Shown: positions 11,837 through 23,398, counted from the stretch's first letter. The stretch: DNA of 64,000 bases from Geosiphon pyriformis (GCA_016748015.1 JAAOMT010000151.1:124001-188000), one strand, 5' to 3'. Notes: a model not told the origin generated them from the sequence alone. Translations and numbers: made by a program.

Positions 11837-12450
11837 ATGTCTTGTGATAACAAATGGTGTCCAGAATGCTATGCTCTTAGCATTCTTCTGCCCAGTGAAA
11901 ATGACCAGAAAGAAATTGAATTTGGGAAACCTGAAACAAAGAAAGAAATCACAACAACACCAATCTATCTTATTGAAAACCAGTTCACTATACAACTCAA
12001 ATACTTTGACAACAATGGACAAGGAATAAAACCAGAAAAAGCCCACGAAATTGATGCAGGATATGACTTCAGATATTCTGGCAAAGACACTTTGGTTCTC
12101 CAACCAAAGTTCTTGACAAAAATCAATCTTAAAATTGCTCTTGAAATTCCATCTGGAGCAATGGTTCAAATTGCATCCAGATCATCATTGGCAAGCAAAG
12201 AAATCAACATTAGAGGAGGAGTCATAGATGCAGAATATACTGGAGACATTATTATCATGTTATAGAATGAAACAGACAAACCATTCAGGATTGAACATGT
12301 TAAGAAAATTGCCCAAGCAATTTACCTATCCTTAATCAACATTTTGGGTTTACAATCAGTGAAGAACAGAGAACAATTGGGAAAAAATGAAAGAGGAACT
12401 CAAGGTTTTGGTTCAACTGGACGATTTACAGTACCAGTAAACATAGCTCT
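11837..12450 (+). pseudogene. dUTPase domain of element P
   Basis: Trimeric dUTPase motifs are all present in order: motif 1 HEIDAGYDF near 12045, motif 2 IASRSSLASK near 12170-12200, motif 3 GGVIDAEYTGDI near 12220-12255, motif 4 KKIAQAIYL near 12305-12330, and Gly-rich motif 5 ERGTQGFGSTGR near 12390-12425. The enzyme hydrolyses dUTP to dUMP and PPi, which keeps uracil out of DNA; in a retroelement it would act during reverse transcription. One stop (TAG at 12263-12265) separates motif 3 from motif 4. It is preceded by a Cys cluster (CDNKWCPEC). Elements A and B lack it. Known retroviral dUTPases sit elsewhere (after RT, or next to protease), so the position between protease and RT is notable. 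Confidence 0.88.
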
Positions 12451-12916
12451 CAATGCACAGAATAAATCTCACCAGATTCTTCAACTTTTCCAACCAATTA
12501 CTATTTTATCTTTTGGAGAACATCACAAAATTTACACTTGCTCAAAACCCACCACTACCCAACAAATCTTTGAATCCAATAAACAAATCTGTTTGAAGCA
12601 TAAAATCTCAATCCCAAACATTTATATTTCCAAAAGAATGAAAAAATTTCAAGTTACATTCTACAACTCCAATAATTACCCTATTGTCTTATTAAATAAA
12701 TTAGAAATTGGAATCATACAAAGCAATATTTTCCAAAATGAAAACCCTCAAATTGTCTTTAATTTCATCGAAATTATAAAACATATATTACTTTCAAATC
12801 CAAACATCACTTTTACTACTGAAAACTACCACCTGTTGGAAGAAAAACTCATTAAAATCAACATAAGTCTCTTAAAACCCCAACAACAAAAGACAATTGA
12901 AACAATTGATAGCTGA
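12451..12916 (+). pseudogene. Connector between dUTPase and reverse transcriptase of element P
   Basis: The dUTPase frame stays open to 12916 through about 150 codons of Ile/Asn-rich sequence with no recognised domain. It probably forms the N-terminal part of the RT region, since Gypsy RTs are usually preceded by a poorly conserved segment. The frame changes before the RT core. Confidence 0.5.
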
Positions 12917-13840
12917 ATTTGCAGATATATTTGCAAAAGACAACAATGACCTGGGAAAAACTGATATTGTTTAACATCAGATCCACACAGAAGATGCTCT
13001 ATCAAAACAACAACAAGCCTATTGAGTTCCACCTACCAGCCACCAATTTATCAGAGAAGAGGTCCAAAGAATGCTCAATAATGGATTGATTCAACTATCA
13101 AGAAGTCTATGGACCTCACCAGTAATTTTAGTTAAAAAAAAAAACGGAAAAATCAGATTTTGTGTTGATTACAGACAACTGAATAGTGTTACAATTGAAG
13201 ATGCCTACTCTCTTTCAAGAATTGATGACATGCTAGATGCTCTAGGAAAAGCCAAGTTCTTCTCAACTTTAGACTTGAAAAGTGGATACTGGCAAGTCGA
13301 AATGAACCCAAAAGATAGACTCAAAACAGCATTCACCACTCAAAAAGGAAACTATGAGTTCAATGTTATGCCTTTTGGACTCTACAATGCATCAGCAACA
13401 TTTCAATGACTTATAGATGTTGTATATGAAGGACTCTTATGGCAATCAGTAGTTGTTTATCTTAATAACATTAATGTATACTCACCAAGCTTTGAAGTTT
13501 ATCTTATCTATCTGTGAGAAGTTTTTCAACAATTACGGAAAGCAGGATTAAAGTTGAACATTAAAAAATGTCACTTTGGAAAAACAAGCTTAATTTTTCT
13601 TGGACACATTGTTAGCAAAAATGGAGTCAAACCAATTCCTAGAACAATCAGCACTGTCAAAAACTTTCAAACTCCCAAAAATACCACAGAACTATGAAGA
13701 TTTGTAGGATTAGCCTCTTATTATAGAAAATTCATAAAAGGATTCTCAGAAATTGTCAAACAACTCAACTATCTTACCAACAAAAACATGTCATATTAAT
13801 GGACTGAAGAACAACAAAAAGCTTTTGAAACTCTCAAAAC
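12917..13840 (+). pseudogene. Reverse transcriptase domain of element P (catalytic DD lost)
   Basis: Gypsy RT motifs in order: WTSPVILVKKKNGKIRFCVDY, FFSTLDLKSGYWQVEM, FNVMPFGLYNASATFQ, then the catalytic box. The box reads VVYLNNINVYS where family members have two Asp, so both metal-binding Asp are Asn by G-to-A changes. Stops occur at 13407, 13515, 13696 and 13797. LNIKKCHFGKTSLIFLGHIV and RFVGLASYYRKFIKGFS follow as expected. It is inactive. Confidence 0.9.
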
Positions 13841-14158
13841 AAAATTGACAACAGCCCCAGTTCTTGCTTACCCAGACTTTAACAAACGGTTTCAACTAGC
13901 CACTGATGCTTCACACATAACATTTGGTGTCATTCTATCACAATTGAATAAAAATGGCCAAGAACAAGTCATTGTCTATGCCAGTAGAACACTCAAGCCA
14001 ACAGAACTCAAATATGGCTCAACTAAATTGGAAGCTGCTGCAGTCATTTGGGCTTTTAAATATTTTCAACAATATCTGAAGAATGGAAAAGAATTTGACA
14101 TTATAATTGACAATATTGGTCTCAAATGGCTCAATAAAAAGAAAACTGAACAAAGTGC
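13841..14158 (+). pseudogene. RNase H domain of element P, part before insertion of A
   Basis: Reads LATDASHITFGVILSQLNK (first catalytic Asp), YASRTLKPTELKYGSTKLEAAAVIWAF (catalytic Glu) and IIIDNIGLKWL, where the usual Asp-His pair is Asp-Asn. The frame is cut at 14158 by the LTR of element A and continues at 21846 in the same register once A and one GTGC copy are removed. Confidence 0.88.
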
Positions 14159-14906
14159 TGTTACAGGTTGAAGTAACAAGCTAACAAATAGCAAGGGAGA
14201 ACAGGATTATAAGATAATGGAAATAATCAAAGAGAATTCAACTTCAAAGAGCAAATTGAATGAATATGGATTCAATGTGTGAAATCAGTCTCATAAAATA
14301 TTTTAGTCACTATACTTTTCAAAGGTAACCGGAGAATCTGAAAGTAGAGGGATAGTCCATACTGTCAACAAATAATCACACTTGGTATAATTTTATGCCT
14401 CATATCAGCACTCTTAGAATTCAATATCAAGTATCAGATATGCTCTTCAGTCACGTTTTATTTAATAATCTTTAATTGCTGCAATTACACATTTCAGGAA
14501 AAAGGTAGGAAATAACCAACAAGTAATCTTTTATCTTTAAAATGTTCAGATACTTGAAAGTAGAGAAGGGGAAATTAGCGATAAGAGAATGATTGAAATA
14601 AACATTGTTATTTTATTTATTCTTGATTATTTTGAACATGCTTTTCTACAGCTAAGAGATTCATTGCTTATATAGTTGTCAAAAGTAGTCAATGATTAGG
14701 TCAACGACTAGGTCAATGATCAGATCAATGGTCAGGTCAATGATCAGGTCATTAATCAGGTCAATGATTAGGTCAATAATCAGATCAACAGTCAGGTTAT
14801 TGATCAAGTCAATAATAACTTACTAAAAATAGAGTGGCTAATTTATATGACATCAATGGCTAATACATGTGATAATTAATAAGAAGTATAAGTTTCAACC
14901 ATAACA
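14159..14906 (-). repeat. 3' LTR of element A
   Basis: 748 bp, TGTTACAGG to CCATAACA on the plus strand. It carries about ten minisatellite units at 14690-14815. On the minus strand a purine-rich run GGAAAAGATGA lies just inside it (about 14907-14917), a likely polypurine tract. Confidence 0.9.
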
Positions 14907-15628
14907 TCATCTTTTCCAAAAAGATTAAGCTCTGGCAAAATCAAGCTATTCATGGAGTAATCTATTTGAAAGATTTTATCTAACTCAAAGCTAACTAGTT
15001 TGTTGAAGTTTTTTGTGGATAAGGTATATAACACTTGAGGCAAAATGAGTTTTGTATCCAAGAGACTAAATCTTTGTATTAGAGTTTTGGCTCTTTTAGC
15101 AATAGTTAAAACTCTTGAGACATCTAACCATATAATGCCCAAAATTTCTGCCTGTATCTTTGAAGTTGTTTTTTTCATGAGTTTCATATTCTTTATAATT
15201 TCACCAAGATGACCATAGAGTTCTAATTGTCTTCCATATGACAAGTTTTTGTCTATGGGTAAGATTTCTTGAAGTGTTTTTCTAATTATGTTGGAAGATA
15301 GGAGTATAGCTGCTATTATACTTTCCAACAGATATTTATCTATTTTACTACCAATTTTTTCTCTTTTGGTAGTAGTTTTCTTTGGTCTAATAACAGTATG
15401 TGTTCTACTGTTATCAGTTATGGTGGTTTGTTTTCCAATGGTCAGAGTAGCATTTGGATAGTTTTTGATCCAATACACATGGAGAATATAGAAGGCATTT
15501 TGAATGTTTTGATCCAAAAAATAATTGTTTATGTCGATTGAAAATATCTCTGTTTTGGGAATAGTGCATTTATTTATACTTGATTTTTGCTGATTATTTG
15601 AGTCGGTATTACCACAACAGGCAGCCAA
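14876..15628 (-). CDS. Third ORF of element A, after integrase; unknown function
   Basis: An open frame of 250 codons without a stop, in an element whose other domains are broken. It overlaps the integrase C-terminus in another frame and its last codons run into the 3' LTR. The first codon is TTG, so it may depend on frameshifting, splicing or a lost ATG. Visible features: a Lys/Arg-rich stretch around residues 80-95 (RPKKTTTKREKIG) followed by a mostly helical-looking region rich in Leu, Ile and Lys. No signal peptide or clear membrane segment, so it does not look like an envelope. Element B has the same ORF with a frame break. I do not recognise the family. Confidence 0.6.
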   Translation of the reverse strand: MAACCGNTDSNNQQKSSINKCTIPKTEIFSIDINNYFLDQNIQNAFYILHVYWIKNYPNATLTIGKQTTITDNSRTHTVIRPKKTTTKREKIGSKIDKYLLESIIAAILLSSNIIRKTLQEILPIDKNLSYGRQLELYGHLGEIIKNMKLMKKTTSKIQAEILGIIWLDVSRVLTIAKRAKTLIQRFSLLDTKLILPQVLYTLSTKNFNKLVSFELDKIFQIDYSMNSLILPELNLFGKDDVMVETYTSY

Positions 15629-16790
15629 TCAGATTATTTATAATATTTCTTAAGTCATGTACTGTGAACAAGATGATTATTGAAGATTGTTCCAGATTGA
15701 TCTTGAAGAATATAAGAATCATTGTTCAAAATTTTGTTGATTATAAAGAGTTCTTTCCATTAGCTAAAGAATTTATTACCATAAATATTGTCTCTATCTG
15801 AATGGTATTCTAATACCAAGTTACCAATACTTAAAGAAAGTGTTTTATAGGTTTTTTTTTTTTTAAGCTTTTCTTGGAATTGTTTTATTTTTTTAAAAGC
15901 AATTATTTGTGCTTCTACCAAGGAGTCAAGAATAGTACCAAGTTTTTTTTGCAAAATGTCTTTGTAATTCTCTATTGTAATCTCTTCAAAGGGTATTGTT
16001 TCAATATTAGTTTTTATTAGTAGTATTGCCATGCATCCATAGAGCAGATAAAAAGATTTATAACTTGTTATGTCATGATTCACAGTTCTATAAGCAAACA
16101 AAACTGAAGGCAGTACTTTGTCCCATAAGTTTGTTTCTTCACTGGTTTTGGCTAGGGTTTCACATAATGTTTTATTGAAACGTTCTACTAAGCCTTTTGT
16201 TTGAGAGTAATAAGGGAAGAAAAGTTTATGATGTATTCCCATTTTTTTACAAAGTTTTTCAACCAGTGTACTGAGAAAAGCTCTTCTTCTATCAAATAAA
16301 AGTTCTTTGGAGCAACCATGATGGTAAATAATATCTTCATAATTGAAATTGGCTATTGAGACTGCTGTTTGGTCTGGGGTGGCTCTTGCTTTTACCTACT
16401 TTGTAAGATAGTCAGTAGCTGTGATAATATATCTGTTGCCATTAGAAGTGATTGTTAAAGGTCCAACAACATCTATACCAATTCTGTCAAATAGTTGACC
16501 AACAGAGATTGGATAAATATCTTCTTTGTGATTGGGTTTGCTTCTTCTTTGGCAGATGTTACAGGTTTTAATGTATTCATTAATGTCTTTTCTCAAGGTA
16601 GGCTAATAATAACGAGCTAAAGTTTTCTGAATTGTCTTTGTTTTTTCAAAGTGTCTAGTTAATGGGTCAGTGTGCATATTGTATATTACAATTTTTTTTT
16701 CTTCAAATCTGATGACTTTCTAGGGGCAGTCAAGATCTTTTCTGTTTCTTTTATATAATTGGTTCTGGCAGATCAAATAAAAATTTGATT
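15612..16790 (-). pseudogene. Integrase of element A
   Basis: Zinc-binding end with CNICQRR near 16540-16560, a core with GIDVVGPLTI (first Asp), LLFDRRRAFLS (second Asp) and KGLVERFNKTL (catalytic Glu), and a C-terminal segment ending near 15612 with a KKYY-type tail. DDE residues are present. Stops near 16395, 16600 and 15759 break it. No chromodomain is recognised. Confidence 0.85.
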
Positions 16791-16899
16791 GTTTGCACAA
16801 ATATTCTCTTTGCTGTCAAGTGTATTTAGGTGGATATTGTCCTTTACCCAAAAATTTCATTAAGGCAGAGTAGTTGTCCAAGTCTATTATCATGTTTGT

Positions 16900-17390
16900 T
16901 TATGAAAGAGTTACTAATAATTAAGTTGGTTTGGTTTGAGAGGTTGTACTGTCACTGGATGGTAAGTCTAAATAGAATATTGGCATTTTGATGATTTGCT
17001 CTTTTATGGTGTTGAATATTATAGTCAAATTCATCCAAGTGGAGTATTCAGCGAGTTATTTTTTTGTGTTCTAGCTTCTTTTTATTGTACAGCCAAACCA
17101 AGACTTGATGATCTGTTATTACTAAGAATTTTGCACCAAAAAGATATTGATCTCAATAGTTGGTAGCCCAAACTACTGCTAGACATTCCTGTTCTGTAAC
17201 TAAGTAATTTTTTTCTGTTGGTGTAAGGGATTTATTGGCATATGCTATGGCATGTTCTCTGCTATTTTCATCTTTCTGTGAAAGAACAGCACCAAGTTCA
17301 TAGCCAGATGTATCAGTGTAGAGGATAAAAGATTGGTCCAGATCAGGTTGTTTGAGAATTAGTTCAGTAACAAATTTTTTCTTTAGAAAT
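16900..17390 (-). pseudogene. RNase H region of element A
   Basis: Begins FILYTDTSGYELGAVLSQK (first Asp) near 17320, then AYANKSLTPTEKNYLVTEQE (Glu), and a segment near 17100 reading ITDHQVLVWL (Asp-His). Stops interrupt the end. Confidence 0.82.
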
Positions 17391-18193
17391 TCAAAAGCTT
17401 TTTGTTGATGAGTGCTCCAGTAATAATTGACATTTTTTTTGAGTAGCTGATTGAGAGGAAAGGCAATTTTGAAGAAATCCTTAAAAAATTTGTAATAGTA
17501 AGAGGCCAAACCAAGGAAAGAGCATAGTTTAGGAACATTCATTAGTTGTTTAATGTTTTGAACTTTCTCAACTTTAGCTGAGTCAGGAAAAATTCTATTT
17601 TTTGTAACAAAATAACCAAAAAATTGGGTAGATTGGTGTCCAAAGAAAGATTTGATTGGGTTGATCTTAAGGCCAGCATTTCTGAGCAGGTCAAAAACCT
17701 TTTGTAAATGTTTAAGATGTTCATTCCAGGTTTTTGAATATATTATTATGTCATCCAAGTAAACCAGAACAAAGTTTTCTTTTACTAATTCAAACACTTT
17801 ATCTATTAGACATTAAAAGGTGAGAAGAACATTGATGAGACCAAAAGGCATAACTGTGAATTCATAGGTGCCATACTTGGTGATAAAGGCAGTTTTTTTT
17901 CTGCTTTCTGGGTCCATCTCTACTTGCCAGAATCCAGCAATTAAATCAATGGTTGAGAAGAAAGCAGCACTATTGAATTTATCTAACATTGCATCAATTT
18001 TGGGGAGTAGGTACATGTTTCTTATAGTGATAACATTTAATTAGCAGTAGTCAACACAGAAGCATAGGATTCCACCTTTCTTAGATACTACTACAACTGG
18101 AAAAGCCCATTTACTTTTGGTTTCTTGTATGAATTCAAGATCTTTCATCCAGTTTATCTTTTTCTTAATAAACTCATCATTGCATTAATTGGA
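17390..18193 (-). pseudogene. Reverse transcriptase of element A
   Basis: Gypsy RT with FFSTIDLIAGFWQVEMDPES, KTAFITKYGTYEFTVMPFGL and an intact catalytic VYLDDIIIYSKTWNEH near 17720-17765. FFGYFVTKNRIFP and SFLGLASYYYKFFKDF follow. The N-terminal part is split by stops near 17814 and 18040. Its sequence is the best template for reading layer 1. Confidence 0.9.
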
Positions 18194-18858
18194 TTAATAA
18201 GGCTTCAAATAGATGGGGCGAGTTTCTTTGGTAGTGATGGTGTGTTGTATTATATGGGTTTGTCCAGGAGTGTCATCTTCTTTTGAGATAACTGGGCTAT
18301 TTCTAGCCAACAGATTTTCAATGTCCACTTTTCTTTCTTCAGAGAAAGGTTCTCTTTGTTTTACAACTAGTGATTGGATTTCAGGTGGTTCATTCTCAAA
18401 GAACTTTTGTACTTCTTTAAGTTCTTCTCGAGGTATCAAGCTAATTGGTTTCCAATTTTTGTAATAGATTAGGCAGGATTTGTATTTATCACTTGGTAAA
18501 TACAAAAGTTTATTACACCAGCACCATGCATAAGAGCCATGCCACCAATAACTGTATTTTGCTTTCTTGCCAGGTTTTTTGTCAAAGGTTCTTTTGAAGA
18601 TATTATAGTAGGGCCAGCAAATCAGTTTGCCATTTACCATGATTCCTTCTTTGTCAGCTTTAACATTGTCCAGTGGCTTGCCATTATTAGTAAAGATGGT
18701 ATAAGCGAGTTCAGCAGTTTCTTCTGGTTTTTCTTGATCTTCTTCATCATTGCTCTTATCATTATCTGATTCATCTGATTGTTCTTCTTCTTGGTTCTGC
18801 TTGGATACTGGAGAGATTGTCCAATATCAGCATTTAACCATAATAAGTTTCTTACCAC
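18194..18858 (-). pseudogene. Protease-RT linker of element A with Cys-rich patch
   Basis: An acidic stretch is followed by NGKLICWPYY, HGSYAWCWCNK, then a C-x-x-x-L pair and a region ending near TKETRPIYLKPY, which leads into RT. This may bind zinc; no named domain. Element B has a homologous region at 28300-29010. Confidence 0.6.
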
Positions 18859-19549
18859 ATCTGATGGTTAGTTCACAAAGTTCATAGTCAAGTAATGCTT
18901 TGGTTTTCTTAAGCCATTTATTACCAACAATGATGGTATACTCTTTTGTTTTAGATACTTCCATATCTGTTTCAATGCTGATACTATTGATGTGGACAAA
19001 AATAGCTTTGGCTATGCTCAGGTCTTTCTTTTTGTCACCATGTACATTAGTCATTGGTCTTGTAGAAGACTTATCAATCTTTCTGCCAATTGCTTCAAGA
19101 AAATGTTTGGCAATTACACTAACAGATGATCTACTGTCTAGGATCAGATTAATAAAGTAACCAGTCACTTGGGCTTTACAAATCAAAGGGGTGACATTGC
19201 TGTTATCAGCAAGTTCAGCTTGGTGAGAGCATTTGTTGGTCTTTGGTGTCTTTTTTTTTGGTATCAATGATTTGCAAAGATTTTTTCTGAATTGTGGATG
19301 GGTCATCAGTTGGTTAAATGTAATGTGTGCTGAAGTTTCCATGAGATTTTTAACAACAGAATAGAGTCCAGATTTTTGTATAATTTTTGGGGGTTCCAAC
19401 TTTAGAAAATTTTTAAAAACTTTAGCCTTTAATGATTCATTGTTATTAGCAGTTGATGTGGAGACTTTCTTTGGATCTAGAACGAAATCAACCTTAGCTT
19501 TCTTCTTCTTTCTTGTTGATTCAGAGGTGTTGATTGCTAATTCATCCAT
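18827..19549 (-). pseudogene. Protease region of element A (active site altered)
   Basis: A Lys-rich N-terminal part (STRKKKKAKVDF) precedes a retropepsin with LILDSRSSVSVIAKHF, where the usual Gly after Asp-Ser is Arg (G-to-A class change), and IIVGNKWLKKTKALLDY. Element B keeps DSG here, which shows that A's change is secondary. Confidence 0.82.
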
Positions 19550-19647
19550 GTTATGGTTATCATTAGTTAGGTTAAAAGCATAAAAAAGGTTTTCTTTTAG
19601 TTGGCTTGCACTTTCACCCTTTGGAGGTGCACTTACTAGTTTAAAGG

Positions 19648-21162
19648 CTAATAAATAGTGGCTTCAACTAGGGAATCCTCTCCAAAGAAATTGATGTTGG
19701 CATGATTGGTTTTTTGGTTGGGAACATTATTGTTAATGGTTCTGTTGTTTTGATTGTTATTGTTTCTAGGAGCTGGAGGGGGCAATGGAGGATTGTTGCA
19801 GTCTCTTAAAAAGTGTCCAGTTAGTCCACAACAATAGCACACAGGTGGGTCACGATTTTGCTGTCTTTGATATGGTGGTTGTTGGGACTGATTAAAATGG
19901 GGTTCAAATCTGGGTCTTTGGAATTGTTGATTCTCTTTAACTGCTTGGGCCAATAGTTCTAATAGCTGGGCAAGATTAGCTGTAAGCCTATCTATTAAAT
20001 GTTCATTTGGATCTTGAGTTTGGGCAGCAAAAGAGATAGTAGCTATTTGTGGAGCAGGAGCCATAATAGGAGCAGAAGCAAAAACTGAAAGTGTGGATCC
20101 CAAGTGCATCTTTTGGTTGTCTTCAATTCGTTGGGCAAGTTCAATGGCTATATCTATTGTGAGATTATCTTTTAAGGCCAGGAGGGGCCAAAGAGCATAT
20201 GATAAATCAGTTCTCAGTTCTTTTGTGAAGAAATATATTTTCTGCTCTTCTGTTTAATTTCTTCCAGAGTCTATCTATTTAATGAGTTTTTTTATTGCTT
20301 TGGCATATTCTGTCACAACCTCACCAGAGCCTTGTGTTCTTCTTTCTAATTCTATATGCCATTTTGAGATTAAGATGGGAGTTCTGAATTTCATTTCAAA
20401 CTAGGTAGTGAAAAAGGTGTTGTCTTTTCCAGCATTTGCTGGTGCTCATTTAATGATTCTTTGTTGAGCATTGGCATTAGGAGAGCCTTGGAGGTAGCCA
20501 CCAATGATTTGGAACTTGTATTCATTATCATATTGGTTTGCTGTGGCAGCTCTCTCAAAATCATCCAGCCATTCAATTAGATCTTGGGCATTATCTCTAA
20601 ATAATGGTAATGGAGTGTTGTTTTTTCGCCCTAAAGCAATCTATATACCTTGAAAGGCAATCAGAATGTTTTGTTGCAGAGGGTCTTGAGTCATTGGTTC
20701 AGGTGTAACTGTTTGTGTGGAGTGTTCTGATTTACTTGAAAAGAGATTAAAAACAGGAGTGGTTTGATAGCTTTCTTCTTTTGTTTTACGAGGAGTTTCT
20801 GTTGATTGATAGACAGCAATCCAAATATGGATTTGATGATTCAGATATTCGAAATCAGAGGGCTGTTGTTCAAAGGTTGTTGAGTATAAAAGTTGGTTAA
20901 TGCTGTTGTTTCTTTCTTCACAGTTGTCTTCAAAATAAGCTTGGTCAAAGTAATAGGTTGTATAAGCTGTGTAGGTTTTAGCTGAATGCTCATTCAAGAA
21001 CCAGTTCCAAAAGTCTTGGAATTGTCTGCTAGATTGTTTTTTAATGGGAAAGCAAATCAAGCAGAAGGGCAAAGGATTGAATTCAATAAAGTTTAGATCA
21101 TTTTTGTTGTGTGCTTCAAAGTGTTCTTCTGATTGTTGTGGCAGGTATGAATAATCACTCAT
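19648..21162 (-). pseudogene. gag of element A
   Basis: Starts at an ATG (21160-21162) giving MSDYSYLPQQSEEHFEAHNK, the same start as in B. A capsid-like middle region (20120-20560) has frame breaks. A zinc knuckle follows with an intact CX2CX4HX4C (CYCCGLTGHFLRDC near 19800-19840), then a Pro/Asn-rich tail. Stops are near 20260 and 20640, and the frame shifts at 20390-20580. Confidence 0.85.
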
Positions 21163-21214
21163 ACAATAGGAAACAAAGTGAATTTTAACAATCTCACAGG
21201 AAGCACCACTTTTA

Positions 21215-21841
21215 TGTTACAGGTTGGAGTAACAAGCTAACAGATAGCAAGAGAGAACAGAATTATAGGTGATAGAAATAATCAAAGGGAATTCAACTTC
21301 AAAGAGCAAATTGAATGAGTATGGATTCAATGTATAAGATCAGTCTTATAAAATATCTCAGTTGCTATACTTTTTAAAGGTAACTGGAGAATCTGAAGGT
21401 AGAGGAATAGTCTGTACTGTCAACAAATAATCACACTTGGTATAATTCTATGCCTCACATCAGCGCTCTTAGAATTCAATATCAAGTATCAGATGTGTTT
21501 TTCAGTTACGTTTTATTCAATAATCTTCAATTGCTGCAATTACACATTTCAGGAAAAGAGTAGGGAATAACCAACAAGTAATCTTTTATCTTTAAGATGT
21601 TCAGATACTTGAAAGTAGAGAAGGGGAAATTAGCAATAAGAGAATGATTGAGATGAACATTGTTATTTTATTTATTCTTGATTATTTTGAACATGCTTTT
21701 CTACAACTAAGAGATTCATTGCTTATATAGTTGTCAAAAGTGGTCAATGATCACTTACTAAAAATAGAGTGGCTAATTTATATAACATCAGTGGCTAATA
21801 CATGTGATAATTAATAAGAAGTATAAGTTTCAACCATAACA
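21215..21841 (-). repeat. 5' LTR of element A
   Basis: 627 bp, about 120 bp shorter than its partner because the minisatellite has only about one unit (near 21745). Next to it on the minus strand, a TGGTGCTTCCTG segment about 6 bases in is a likely primer binding site. Confidence 0.9.
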
Positions 21842-21845
21842 GTGC

Positions 21846-21960
21846 CAAACAGTCTTGATGGAATGACTTGCTAGCAGACTACAGATATATTGTATACCAC
21901 AAACCAGGAAAACTACACACCAATGTTGATAGTCTTTTAAGAATGAGACAAGATTAATAT
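21846..21960 (+). pseudogene. RNase H/connection of element P, continuation after A
   Basis: Resumes in the register interrupted at 14158: QSAKQS, stop, WNDLLADYRYIVYHKPGK, then NVDSLLRM. This is the end of the Gypsy RNase H region before integrase. The TGA probably replaced CGA. Confidence 0.85.
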
Positions 21961-22050
21961 CAACAACAATTCTGCCACAACTTACCAACCTACTAACAAA
22001 ATAATCAAACAACAATAAATCTCAGAAATTACAGCAATCTTAAAAACTAT

Positions 22051-23398
22051 TTGAAGACTTTTACCATGCCAGAAAATTGGTTTCCAGGTGAAAAACATCA
22101 TTTACAATACCAATCAAAACAATATTTTATACACCACAACAAAATCTATTATAAAAATCACAAAAATCCAAATCAACCACTCAGATTAGTACAAGAAAAG
22201 AAAAAAGAAACAATTTTATACAACATGTACACAGATCCGTCTTTAGCACACTTGGAAAGAGATGGAACAATTCAAAGAACTCTTGAACATTATTTTTGGC
22301 CTTACATGCAAAAAGACATTCGACAATATGTAGAATCTTGTGATAGTTGTCAAAGAAGAGGAGGAATTCACCCCACAGAACCTTTAAATCTAATCAAAGT
22401 TGGACAACCTTTTAACAGAGTTGGAATTGATCTAGTTGGACTATTACCTATCACAACCCAAAAAAATTGTTATATTGCAGTCGCAGTAGATTATCTTATC
22501 AAATGGCCTGAAGCTAGAGCCATCCAAAGAGCAGATGCAAAATTAGTAGCAAATTTCATCTATGAAGACATTTTTTGTAGACATGAATGTCCAATTGAAC
22601 TTTTATCTGATCAAAGAACACATTTTGTGAACAACTTGATACAAGAAATTTGTGAACAATTCAATGTCAAAAGACCTTTATCATCACCTTATCACCCTCA
22701 AACAAATAAACTTGTAAAACATTTTAACAGAACATTATGTGAATCTTTAGCCAAAGTCTCAACAGATTTTGAGCAGGAATAAGATATCTTTATTCCATCA
22801 GTGTTATTAGCATACAAAACACTAAAACAAGATACTATAAAACACATACTATTTGATCTTACTTATGAAAAAACAGCAACATTACCAATTAATTTTACAG
22901 TAGAAACATATTCAGTACAACCAATCAATGAAGAAAACTTTCAAGAAACACTTCAAAAAAAAGCCTACACTCTTCTTAGCACATTGAAAGGAAAGAGACA
23001 CATAACAGCCACTCATATTGAATACTTCCAAGCCCTACAAAAAAAAAGACATAACAACAAACTGCCACCAGTTACCAATGAATTTAAGATTGGAAATAAA
23101 GTTCTCTTACACAGAACTAAGGCTGAAAAACAATGGAGTGTAAAATTTGAACATAAATGAGATGGACCATTTTATATCCACAAAATTTTAGGCAATGAAT
23201 TATACAAGTTAAGACTTGATGACAAAGTACTAGTAAAAGTTGTACATAGAGATAGATTGAAACACTATTATTCCAAAAACAATCCTGAATCATTAATTCC
23301 ACAAATTAGTATACATTCCCCTTTAGTTAATTCTGAAGATATTCCCCAAAATTTAGAACCAATAATTATAATAAAACAACAACCAAACTTGAACACTT
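22051..23398 (+). pseudogene. Integrase of element P (catalytic Glu lost)
   Basis: Zinc-binding region HLERDGTIQRTLEHYFWP and CDSCQRR near 22250-22350. Core: GIDLVGLLPI (first Asp), LLSDQRTHFVNN (second Asp) and TNKLVKHFNRTL, where the catalytic Glu of family members is Lys (G-to-A). Stops at 22782 and 23158. The C-terminal tail has GPFYIHKILGNELYKLR and VHRDRLKHYY. It is in the RT register once A is removed. Confidence 0.88.

Larger units (their letters stand above)
14159..21841 (-). mobile_element. Ty3/Gypsy element 'A' (layer 4), inserted in RNase H of P
   Basis: A 7683-bp minus-strand element with LTRs 14159-14906 and 21215-21841 (ends TGTTA and TAACA) and a 4-bp target duplication GTGC (14155-14158 and 21842-21845). 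Order on the minus strand: gag, protease, linker, RT, RNase H, integrase, extra ORF. It has no dUTPase. Stops break most domains, but RT YLDD and the integrase Glu are intact, so it is younger than P and the same family as B. By eye its two LTRs are roughly 90% alike apart from minisatellite length. Confidence 0.92.
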
